The translations under genes were made by a program, and so were the position numbers. This document shows positions 51,195-59,039 of a stretch of 64,000 nucleotides of DNA, piece after piece. Within the stretch, counting starts at the first letter, position 1. The number at the start of each line of letters is the position of its first letter. The notes beneath the pieces were generated by a model that saw only the letters and a list, made by a program, of their open reading frames with translations, had not been told where the DNA came from and did not search any database. Origin of the DNA: Oligoflexus sp. (GTDB lineage Bacteria > Bdellovibrionota_B > Oligoflexia > Oligoflexales > Oligoflexaceae); NCBI RefSeq assembly GCF_035712445.1, contig NZ_DASTAT010000099.1, forward strand, positions 18,395 through 82,394, read 5' to 3'.

Positions 51195-52634
51195 TTAATC
51201 GAGCTTCGCCCAGAACACGGTGCCGCTATCACGATCGAAGCCGCACTGCGATACGACGAAGACCAGATTTTCCTGGCGGGAAACGGCCATGCCTTTGGCA
51301 TCACCATAGCTGCAGTCCTGAATGCGGATAGGAATATCCTTGATCAGAGCGTGCGTGGTCTTGCTGAAGATTTTGATGGTTTCCCTGTTATGGGCCGCAA
51401 AGAGATCTTTTTTCGTGAAGAATGCGGCTCCGCTCGGATAGGCCCCGACATTCCACTCGCCATTCTTTTCCTTCAAATTCTGGGGATTGAAATCAAATAC
51501 GGAATAGCCGTTGCCATTGCCGCCGCCTGCAGGTGCTGCCAACTGTCGGCCATCAGGCGAGAGGACCAGGAGGGCTACGTTTCCGGCATCGACTTTTTCC
51601 TGGGCGGTGAGTTCCGCTGTCGTGTCATCGAACGTATAGCGCTGCAATTGACCGGCAAAGACGAAAAGATTTTTACTGACCTTATCATACGCGAGGGCCG
51701 AGGGAGTGCGATCGGTTTTCCAGTCTTTCAAAACCTTGCCGTCCCGGCCCAGGAGCAGAATCTGTCCTTGAAAGCTATCTTTGTTTCCTGTGACAAACAG
51801 CTGCCCCTGACCAGCCACGGCCAGATCCACAGCCGGCATGGGCAAAGCCAGCGTTTCCATGCTCTTCGTGAGCAGATTGATTCGCACGAGTCTATTGGCG
51901 GAACGGGTTGCGATCGTCACGATCCCCGTCGCCTCATCCAGCACCATGCGGCCCGGCGCGACGGTGAGCTGGTATTCTTCTGAAACTTTCCCGGTGATGG
52001 CATTGATCTTGACGAGCTTATTGCTGCGGCTATCGCCAGCCAGAATCCAGCCTGATGACAGCGGAATGATATCGGTCACAGGTCCGAGCTTCAGCGCACC
52101 GGCATTGGCGCTGGTGACTGTTTCGGGATCGGCGAATAAAGCGGAAACTCCAGCCTCGGGCGCATCCTGATCCCAGACGATTTGGGAACCGACATGCCGT
52201 CCAAGCTGAACATGCGACTTCAGCACCAGAGCTTTTGTGAGTGTGCATTCAGAAAGGGCATCCAAAGGCAGAGGCACCAGGAAGTGCTCCTCATTCACGC
52301 TCAAAGGCTGGTCCTGCGTTCCAAAACGAAGAACCTCGTCTTTGTTCAGTAAGCAATTATCCTGCTCGCCGTCTTCACTGAAAAGAAAGGTGGTCTGAAC
52401 ACTTTTCAGGACATAGGGATACTTATCAAACTGACAGACCTTATTGGACAGCAGGGCGGCTTCACTGACCGTCTCCGTCAGTCCGTCTTTACAGACAACG
52501 GCATAGGATCCGTCCTCCAATTTCTGAAACGAGCGAATATCCCGTCCTGCCTTCAGTTCCGACGCCTGATCGGCACAGGACATCTGGAGACTGGCAGCGC
52601 CGAGTAAACTCAAAATAGCTTGGGTGACCTTCAT
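51195..52634 (-). CDS. beta-propeller lipoprotein
   Basis: A 479-residue lipoprotein; signal ending in L-Q-M-S-C (Cys about residue 20). Residues about 25-150 form an N-terminal domain with four cysteines. About 155-470 is a YVTN/NHL-like propeller with repeats such as S-N-K-L-V-K-I-N-A-I-T-G and A-N-R-L-V-R-I-N-L-L-T-K, roughly 40 residues apart. No enzymatic motif is seen, so a binding or scaffolding role is inferred. GAGGAG lies nine bases before the ATG at 52634; a start 11 codons upstream would precede the signal awkwardly. Confidence 0.82.
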   Translation of the reverse strand: MKVTQAILSLLGAASLQMSCADQASELKAGRDIRSFQKLEDGSYAVVCKDGLTETVSEAALLSNKVCQFDKYPYVLKSVQTTFLFSEDGEQDNCLLNKDEVLRFGTQDQPLSVNEEHFLVPLPLDALSECTLTKALVLKSHVQLGRHVGSQIVWDQDAPEAGVSALFADPETVTSANAGALKLGPVTDIIPLSSGWILAGDSRSNKLVKINAITGKVSEEYQLTVAPGRMVLDEATGIVTIATRSANRLVRINLLTKSMETLALPMPAVDLAVAGQGQLFVTGNKDSFQGQILLLGRDGKVLKDWKTDRTPSALAYDKVSKNLFVFAGQLQRYTFDDTTAELTAQEKVDAGNVALLVLSPDGRQLAAPAGGGNGNGYSVFDFNPQNLKEKNGEWNVGAYPSGAAFFTKKDLFAAHNRETIKIFSKTTHALIKDIPIRIQDCSYGDAKGMAVSRQENLVFVVSQCGFDRDSGTVFWAKLD

Positions 52635-52871
52635 GAAATTTGGCTCCTCATTCATGACGCAAAACAATGTGATGAGGAGACGGCCATTCCTGGAAAATGT
52701 TGCAGTCGCGATATGAAAAAAAAATAAAAAATCACAGGAACCCTTTTGCCATGTGACCTAGGCAAATAGTCGCGTTGATAAATATTCCAGCCCCTCAATC
52801 TTCTGTGCACTTTTGTGGGCAAGTGGCCTAGGCTACAGCGGTTAAAGTCTCCATAAAATAAGGATGCGAGC

Positions 52872-53978
52872 ATGAGGAATTTTCTTGGTCTCCTGAGTTG
52901 GACAGCCATCATTGCAGCAGCGTCTCCCTTGCGAGCTGAAGTCACGAGCCCTCTTCCCAACTATGCAACTCCCGCCGAACTGCAGTCCGCAACGGCTGCC
53001 GACTGGGAATTTCCAGCCCTTCGTGCTGGCTTAAAACCTGCTTCTGGTCTTCGTCTGCCGGCCGAATATGAGCCGATGTCAGCAGTGGTCATGACCTATG
53101 CGGGTTACCCGCAATTCATTCAAAGTATCGCACGCGCTGTGGTGGACGCAGGAGCGCAAGCTTATGTCCTCGGCGGCCCCTCCAGCATCTCGGGTCTGGA
53201 CAGCAGTCGCTATCGCTCGCTCAACATTTCTTACAACACCATCTGGTCCCGCGACTTTGGGCCTGTGGCTATCAACGAGGAAACCGGCGAGCTGGCCATC
53301 GTCGATACTGTTTATCGCCACTACGCCTATCGCAAAGCCGATGATGCGGTTCCTGCTCGCATTGCTGATTATCTCGGCATGGAGCACTATGAAGCTCCCA
53401 TCATCCTCGATGGCGGGAACCTGATGGTGGATCGTCGCGGCCATCTCTACATGACCGAACGCACCTATGAATGGAACAGCCAGATAAGCCGGTCGCAGGT
53501 CGACCAGTATCTGAAGGACTATTTCGGTGTGAAGGAAATTCATGTCCTGCCCTATGCCGCCAGCCGTCCCGGACAGCCTGCGGATGGTACAGGACATATA
53601 GATATGTTTGCGAAGATTCTGGACGACTGCAAAGTGCTGATCGCGAAAAGCAGCGCGCAGCCCTATGCCTCGGCTCTTGAAACGGCGACCCAGTATTTCA
53701 GCAATTCCGAGTGTGCCCCCGGCCGCAACTGGACGGTTTATCGCGTGCAGGCCTTTGCCAGCGGTGGCGTCTGGTACACCTTCACCAATTCGCTGATCGT
53801 CAATAACAGCGTTATCATCCCCAGCTATCAGTCTTATGATGAAGCGGAAGCCCGCCGTGTCTATGGCCAGGCTCTGCCGAATCACAAGCTGGTCTTTGTG
53901 AATTCGGATGATCCCATCCGCGCCGCGGGTGCGATTCACTGCACGACCAAGGAAATTCCTGCGGTCGGCGGTCTTTAA
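52872..53978 (+). CDS. secreted agmatine/peptidylarginine deiminase-like enzyme
   Basis: A 368-residue guanidine-modifying enzyme with a signal peptide (about 1-22). Catalytic segments of the PAD_porph/agmatine deiminase family are all present: W-S-R-D-F-G-P, D-G-G-N-L-M, D-G-T-G-H-I-D-M-F and the nucleophile C357 in G-A-I-H-C. It converts a guanidino group to a ureido group with release of ammonia. Ordinary agmatine deiminases are cytoplasmic; export suggests a periplasmic or extracellular arginine, agmatine or protein arginine substrate, as in Porphyromonas PPAD. It lacks the Ig-like C-terminal domain of PPAD. Transcribed alone, with a strong hairpin after it. Confidence 0.85.
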   Translation: MRNFLGLLSWTAIIAAASPLRAEVTSPLPNYATPAELQSATAADWEFPALRAGLKPASGLRLPAEYEPMSAVVMTYAGYPQFIQSIARAVVDAGAQAYVLGGPSSISGLDSSRYRSLNISYNTIWSRDFGPVAINEETGELAIVDTVYRHYAYRKADDAVPARIADYLGMEHYEAPIILDGGNLMVDRRGHLYMTERTYEWNSQISRSQVDQYLKDYFGVKEIHVLPYAASRPGQPADGTGHIDMFAKILDDCKVLIAKSSAQPYASALETATQYFSNSECAPGRNWTVYRVQAFASGGVWYTFTNSLIVNNSVIIPSYQSYDEAEARRVYGQALPNHKLVFVNSDDPIRAAGAIHCTTKEIPAVGGL

Positions 53979-53990
53979 TTCTCTTCCTCA

Positions 53991-54015
53991 CGCCTGCAGT
54001 CGTCGGCTGCAGGCG
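53991..54015 (+). terminator. hairpin after the deiminase gene
   Basis: Perfect CGCCTGCAG/CTGCAGGCG stem with a seven-base loop, followed by CTTCCTCC rather than a pure T-run. Confidence 0.6.
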
Positions 54016-54116
54016 CTTCCTCCGCGTGAAATTACGCAGGCATATATGGGTATTTACGCGCGGCCCCGTCCCCGTTATGGTCAGCAGGACTGCTGGAACT
54101 TATGAGGGGACGCGTC

Positions 54117-55205
54117 GTGAAGCCATCAAACTCATCCGCAGAATTCGGGAAACTTCCAGACGGCACAGCTGTTCATCAGTTTACACTCACGAATAAAGAA
54201 GGGATGGTGGCTCGCTTCATCACCTTCGGTGCGACCCTCACGGAACTTTGGGTTCCGGATGCTCAGGGTAAAACAGCGGATGTGGTGCTCGGATTTGACA
54301 ATCTTACAGGCTATCTCGAACAAAGTCCTTATTTCGGAGCCATCATCGGCCGCGTTGCCAATCGCATTCGCGCGGGGCGTTTTACGCTCGATGGGCATTC
54401 CTATACCCTGGCTACCAATAATGGACCAAACAGTCTGCACGGCGGCATCAAAGGTTTTGACAAGGTCATCTGGAAGGCCGAGCCCATAACGGTGAAGGGT
54501 GCAGCGGCCCTTCAATTCACCTATCGAAGTCCCGATGGAGAGGAAGGCTATCCTGGAAACCTTGTTGTTAAAGTCATCTATACCTTGACCGAGGATAACA
54601 CTCTCACGATCGACTATGAGGCCCGCACCGACAGGCCCACTCCCATCAACCTGACCAACCACAGTTATTGGAACCTTGATGCCTCGCCCAGCATCCTTGA
54701 TCACGAACTGATGCTGGCCGCTGATCACTTCACGCCCGTGGATGCCACCCTCATCCCCACCGGCGCGATCACCTCGGTCCAGGGCACTCCGATGGATTTC
54801 ACAAAGCCCGCAACCATCGGCTCCCGTATCCATCAGCTCCAGGGGGAACCCGGCGGTTATGATCACAACTATGTCCTCGCCGACAAAACCAGTCCCATGA
54901 AACTCGCCGCGCGCGCCCGCGGCCCTCAAAGCGGCCGCATCCTTGAGATATGGACCAAGCAGCCCGGGGTTCAGTTCTATTCCGGGAACTTCCTGGACGG
55001 CAGCATCACCGGGAAACACGGGCGTGTTTATCAAAAGCACGCGGCCTTTTGCCTGGAAACGCAGCACTTTCCCGACTCGGTCCACCATCCGAATTTTCCG
55101 TCGACGATCCTAAGACCTGGGGAGGTTTTTGGGTCAAGTACGGTTCATAAGTTCTTGCATATAGAGAAGGGGGTAGGCAGGCGCGAGGATCTTCCAGGCG
55201 CCTGA
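54117..55205 (+). CDS. galM: aldose 1-epimerase (galactose mutarotase)
   Basis: A 362-residue cytoplasmic enzyme that interconverts alpha and beta anomers of hexoses such as galactose and glucose. Family segments are seen in order: G-A-T-L-T-E-L-W-V-P, G-R-V-A-N-R-I, N-x-L-H-G-G, the catalytic His in T-N-H-S-Y-W-N-L, and Y-S-G-N-F. GTG at 54117 is favoured because GAGGGG stands at normal distance; ATG at 54102 has only a weak site. It could help use sugars released by the secreted GH6 and GH26-like enzymes, though it is not linked to them. Confidence 0.9.
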   Translation: MKPSNSSAEFGKLPDGTAVHQFTLTNKEGMVARFITFGATLTELWVPDAQGKTADVVLGFDNLTGYLEQSPYFGAIIGRVANRIRAGRFTLDGHSYTLATNNGPNSLHGGIKGFDKVIWKAEPITVKGAAALQFTYRSPDGEEGYPGNLVVKVIYTLTEDNTLTIDYEARTDRPTPINLTNHSYWNLDASPSILDHELMLAADHFTPVDATLIPTGAITSVQGTPMDFTKPATIGSRIHQLQGEPGGYDHNYVLADKTSPMKLAARARGPQSGRILEIWTKQPGVQFYSGNFLDGSITGKHGRVYQKHAAFCLETQHFPDSVHHPNFPSTILRPGEVFGSSTVHKFLHIEKGVGRREDLPGA

Positions 55206-55217
55206 ATAATAGCGCGT

Positions 55218-55961
55218 TTATGGAGCAGGAGCTGGGCTCGGTGTCTCCTCAGCTGGTTTCGTCAGCTGGGGATAGAGGTATTGGAGTCCCGCCACATCAC
55301 CTTCCGATAAAGTGGTAAGATCTCGATTGTGGCAGTAGTTCATAATCGAGTTGGCATCGAACTCACCTACGAATACATTCCGATCACCATTCTGAATCGT
55401 ACGATCATAGTCCCCGCAACCGGGAGCGTCGCTGCGCTCATGCTCGTGCAGAAGACCCATCGCATGACCAAACTCATGCACCGCCGTCGCCCGCGTTTGG
55501 CTTACAGCGAAGTTCCGGGCCCAGGTTCCGGCGGCGGGATACGTGCCTTCAGAACCTATATCAAGCCGCATGGTACCTCCGCGACAATCGCCGCCGCACG
55601 AATAAGGCGCCGAGCCGACCATGGATAGTCCACCGCCGGCGCCGATGCTGTTGCCTTTCCAATTATGCACAAGATTGAAGGTCACGCGAATTACGCGCGC
55701 ATTCATTTCACTCGGCTGGCATTCCGCCCAACCGACAAGGCCAATGCCCGCCTTGGTCATGTAATCGGTGGTCACATGATTTTTTAAATCATCGAGCAGT
55801 TCATCCGAAATGTCTTTCCGATTCATAATACAAACGGGAATGGAACTGGGGTTGGCCCATTTGCTTTGGGTCGATACAACGGAATTGGGATTGGATTTCT
55901 GGGATTCCACAGAGCAGGACAGGGAGAGTACGATCATTCCGAGCGGCAGATACTTCTTCAT
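55218..55961 (-). CDS. astacin/metzincin-like metalloprotease lipoprotein, short paralogue
   Basis: A 247-residue lipoprotein whose protease domain is closely similar to that of the protein at 34645: zinc site H-E-F-G-H-A-M-G-L-L-H-E, Met-turn S-I-M-N-Y, and the same G-A-G-G-G-L-S-M-V-G segment. The signal ends in L-S-L-S-C. It stops shortly after the catalytic domain with a short Pro-rich tail and lacks the C-terminal beta domain. GGAG precedes the ATG at 55961; longer versions would bury the signal. Convergent with galM (12 bases between stops). Substrate unknown. Confidence 0.83.
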   Translation of the reverse strand: MKKYLPLGMIVLSLSCSVESQKSNPNSVVSTQSKWANPSSIPVCIMNRKDISDELLDDLKNHVTTDYMTKAGIGLVGWAECQPSEMNARVIRVTFNLVHNWKGNSIGAGGGLSMVGSAPYSCGGDCRGGTMRLDIGSEGTYPAAGTWARNFAVSQTRATAVHEFGHAMGLLHEHERSDAPGCGDYDRTIQNGDRNVFVGEFDANSIMNYCHNRDLTTLSEGDVAGLQYLYPQLTKPAEETPSPAPAP

Positions 55962-56256
55962 TTTCAACTCCAAGAGCGCAGCACCAATTGGTTTCTCCAC
56001 TGCAATGATTACTCCATATAATCCAAAGGCTATTATCCTGATTTTCGTGACAGCGCCGGGTAAACCCGCAATCATGGAGTGAAATTCAGGCTATGCGGCT
56101 GTCAAAAATTTCGACAAGCCAGCCTGGGGGGGGCGTCTGGCTCCTGGATGTTACGTCCCTCCACCATTTTTTTCCGCTCGGCGGGACAATTCCTGGATCG
56201 CATTCCATTTTCCGCATAGAATGTGGGGACCACCCATTCCGCGCTTAAGGAGCAGC

Positions 56257-56868
56257 ATGACTTCCTCCATCAAAATCTACTGCATGGCTCATCAGGACCG
56301 TAGTGATCGCGTGCGTTGGCTGCTGGAAGAGCTTGGCCTCCCCTATACCGATGTGTTTCTGAAGAAGTCCGCCGGCGAGCTGAATACTCCGGCCTATCGC
56401 GCCCTGAATCCCCTGGGCCGCGTTCCGACTCTGGTGGACGACTCCATCGTTGTGCATGAATCGGCTGGTATCTGCCTTTATCTCGCGGACCGTTATGGTT
56501 ACGGAAAGCTCTGCCCGCGGCTGGAAAACTTCCAGGAACGGGCGCTCTATAATCAGTGGATGACGTTCTCAACAGGCAGCCTGGAATGCGTGGTGGCGCG
56601 TATGTTTACCCACGTGGGCACTCCTGAGGAAAAAGCGGTGACCCACGCCTTCGTCGAAGAGCAGTGCACCATTTTCAAAAAGCTCCTGAATCCCATTCTG
56701 GAAAAACAGGACTATATTCTGAGCAGCGGATTTTCAGCTGCCGACATCATGTTAGGAGCTGTGATCCCCGGAGCGGAGCCCTGGCTTATGGCTGGCAATC
56801 CACCGATCCAAAACTATATGAAACGCCTCATGGCGCGCCCCGCCGCTGTGCGGGCGAAAGTATTCTGA
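56257..56868 (+). CDS. glutathione S-transferase-like protein
   Basis: A 203-residue protein with a thioredoxin-like N-terminal half (Y-C-M-A-H-Q-D-R-S-D-R-V-R-W-L, G-R-V-P-T-L-V, H-E-S-A-G-I-C) and a helical C-terminal half. The S-x-R in S-D-R-V-R and the cis-Pro in V-P-T are typical of the GST fold; the Ser or Tyr that activates glutathione is not certain. AAGGAG precedes the ATG at 56257. It runs straight into the LysE gene (17 bases), so the pair may be coexpressed in stress or detoxification. Confidence 0.9.
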   Translation: MTSSIKIYCMAHQDRSDRVRWLLEELGLPYTDVFLKKSAGELNTPAYRALNPLGRVPTLVDDSIVVHESAGICLYLADRYGYGKLCPRLENFQERALYNQWMTFSTGSLECVVARMFTHVGTPEEKAVTHAFVEEQCTIFKKLLNPILEKQDYILSSGFSAADIMLGAVIPGAEPWLMAGNPPIQNYMKRLMARPAAVRAKVF

Positions 56869-56885
56869 GAAACAGGAGAGCTGCG

Positions 56886-57524
56886 ATGCATGAGTCCTAC
56901 ACGACCTTCATGTTGATTTGCTTTCTTCTGACGATCACTCCCGGCGCCGATACCGCGCTGGTCCTGAAGAGTTCTTTGGGCGGGCCGCGCAAAAGCTTTG
57001 TGATGACAACTCTCGGGATCTGCGCGGGACTTCTGTTTCACGCAACGATGTCGTCGCTTGGACTCTCGGCGATCCTGCAGAAGTCTTCGCAGCTCTATCA
57101 CCTCATCAAGCTGCTTGGTGCCGGATATCTCATCTATCTCGGTGCCCGGGCCTTATTTGAAGTTCATAGTCATGGGACCACAGAAGAAGACCTGGATGCC
57201 CCACAATCGGATCGGGCGGATTTCTCCGCTTTTGCCGAGTTTCGAAACGGTCTTCTCACGAACATCCTGAATCCTAAAGTTGCCGTATTTTACCTGACGT
57301 TCCTGCCCCAATTCGTGAACGTTCAAGGCCATGTCCTTATCCAATCCATTCTGCTTTCCACTGTCCACATCGCCATGAGCTTTGTGTGGCTTTGTTTGAT
57401 TGGCTCCTTCGTCGCCTATTTCCGCACGCAGTTGACAAAGCCTTTGTTCAAAACAGCGATTCAATCCATCACAGGTCTGGCGCTGATTGGTTTTGGTATG
57501 CGTTTAGCTATGAGCAAGGCGTAG
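56886..57524 (+). CDS. LysE/RhtB family amino-acid exporter
   Basis: A 212-residue inner-membrane exporter with six hydrophobic segments and the LysE-family start T-P-G-A-D-T-A-L-V near residue 20, plus N-P-K-V-A-V-F-Y-L in the middle. It probably exports amino acids or small derivatives by proton exchange. The ATG at 56886 has AGGAGAG seven bases upstream. It is directly downstream of the GST-like gene. Confidence 0.9.
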   Translation: MHESYTTFMLICFLLTITPGADTALVLKSSLGGPRKSFVMTTLGICAGLLFHATMSSLGLSAILQKSSQLYHLIKLLGAGYLIYLGARALFEVHSHGTTEEDLDAPQSDRADFSAFAEFRNGLLTNILNPKVAVFYLTFLPQFVNVQGHVLIQSILLSTVHIAMSFVWLCLIGSFVAYFRTQLTKPLFKTAIQSITGLALIGFGMRLAMSKA

Positions 57525-57532
57525 GCTGACAA

Positions 57533-57561
57533 CTCAACTGGTTATAGCGCCTCAACTGGTT
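57533..57561 (+). promoter_or_regulatory. tandem direct repeat upstream of an unknown exported protein
   Basis: Two identical copies of CTCAACTGGTT at 57533-57543 and 57551-57561 (18-base period), ending 35 bases before the GTG start. They could be paired activator sites. Confidence 0.4.
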
Positions 57562-57596
57562 TAGAATATCGAAAAACTTTCCCACGAGGTCATCAC

Positions 57597-58790
57597 GTGA
57601 GATTTCAAAGCCTGCTTTGCCTTGCTCTTCTCGTCACCTATTGCAAATCGACCAGTCAATCCATGAATCGCCGCTCTCAGTTGGAGCCCTCGGATGTCGT
57701 GGGGACTTCACAAGATTTCAGCAGTGCACAAAGGAATCCGGATTCGGTCGTTATTCCCCGTTCAACCGCCGCCGAGACAGCTGCTGCCGTGGAAATTGAA
57801 CAGGTAGTAACCAGCAGCGAAGTGGAAAGTGCACCGCCCATTCAAGTCGAAAAAATTGATGCGCCCCCAGTCATGATTCCTGAAATCGGCAGCCAATGCA
57901 AACCTCCGGTGACAGCCTCGTGCCTCGGGATATCCTCCGTGATGACAGCGGAAACCCAAGGAGGCGCGGCTTTGGCGAAAGCCTTGAAAAAGTATGGACG
58001 TCTGATCACTCCCGCGATGCACGCGTGTCATTACTATAGCCGTAATCTCGCCCGCTATCCCAATATCAGCTACTTCACCGACCTTGTCGTCTACTGGTCA
58101 GAAGTTGAAAACAACATCAATTACTGGGCTTTTCCTACCAATTTCATTTTCTCGGCGGGCTGCACCCTGGATGATGACTTTAAAAACCCCTTTCTTGCCA
58201 GTTTGAAAACGACCCAGACCTGGGATGGCACCACGTCCCTGAAAAGCCTCGGGTATCCATTGGGCTCCAACCTGCCGTTGCCTGCAAATTTCACTGCCGA
58301 CACCTTGAAAGCAGAAAAAATTACTCAGGCTACCCATGCCTGCACATGGGCCGTGCGACCCATGATTTACGCGTTTCCTGACGGTGTCATCTATCAATTT
58401 GTGGGTGGCAACACGATCAATGTTTATTCTTACAACAAAGCCATTGCCCAGGGCTGCTATCTTCCCAAAGCTCTGGCCGATGCAGCAGGCAATTACGGAC
58501 TCGTCTGTGGGCGAAACCCTATGAATCCCGATCCATTGACGCGAAATTCGCTCACGGAACTGGGACTGCTCCCGGCCACACCGGCAAATAGAGCATTGGA
58601 TGCCGCGCTTCTTATGTCGCTCGAAACCAATGGCAAGCCTTTATCAAAAGCGAGCTTGAAATGCACGTTTGCATCCCGCAACCGCATTCTTCAGTTTGCT
58701 GATGGGATTGCATTTATTGACGACGACTGCACCAACGTCAATATCTTTACCAATCAACTTGTCAAAGACAGGAATTGCACCATTCCGTGA
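57597..58790 (+). CDS. exported protein with three internal repeats, function unknown
   Basis: A 397-residue protein starting at GTG 57597 (GAGGT upstream). It has a signal-like N-terminus M-R-F-Q-S-L-L-C-L-A-L-L, a Ser/Glu-rich linker to about residue 95, then a globular part. Three units of similar pattern occur, each with I/L-x-x-A-x-x-x-C followed by about 20 residues and an aromatic-Asp strand: H-A-C-H-Y-Y, H-A-C-T-W-A and L-K-C-T-F-A. Cysteines are paired with later C-T-L-D and C-T-N-V segments. No family is recognised. It heads the A+T-richer accessory stretch at the right end. Confidence 0.65.
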   Translation: MRFQSLLCLALLVTYCKSTSQSMNRRSQLEPSDVVGTSQDFSSAQRNPDSVVIPRSTAAETAAAVEIEQVVTSSEVESAPPIQVEKIDAPPVMIPEIGSQCKPPVTASCLGISSVMTAETQGGAALAKALKKYGRLITPAMHACHYYSRNLARYPNISYFTDLVVYWSEVENNINYWAFPTNFIFSAGCTLDDDFKNPFLASLKTTQTWDGTTSLKSLGYPLGSNLPLPANFTADTLKAEKITQATHACTWAVRPMIYAFPDGVIYQFVGGNTINVYSYNKAIAQGCYLPKALADAAGNYGLVCGRNPMNPDPLTRNSLTELGLLPATPANRALDAALLMSLETNGKPLSKASLKCTFASRNRILQFADGIAFIDDDCTNVNIFTNQLVKDRNCTIP

Positions 58791-58811
58791 ACACGGAACT
58801 GTCGATTGTTC

Positions 58812-58848
58812 GCAGGCGAAACCGAGGATCGCTTTCCTCGGCTCCTGC
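58812..58848 (+). terminator. hairpin after the three-repeat gene
   Basis: Two-part stem, GCAGG/CCTGC and CCGAGGA/TCCTCGG, 22 bases after the stop. It has no T-run, so it could also be an mRNA-end structure. Confidence 0.5.
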
Positions 58849-59039
58849 ATTAAGGCCCATTCCAGCTGTCACTTTCTCTGACCTGCGCCTAAATCCTGAT
58901 CATCCACTCTTTACAAAAATCAATAATAACGACAATTTAAACAAGTTGCCATTATTGCAATATCGCGTGTCCAGGCCTGTCCTGGACTGTGGTGGACGAA
59001 TAAACTTGCCAACAAAAGCTCAAGGATAAGTGATCAGCC

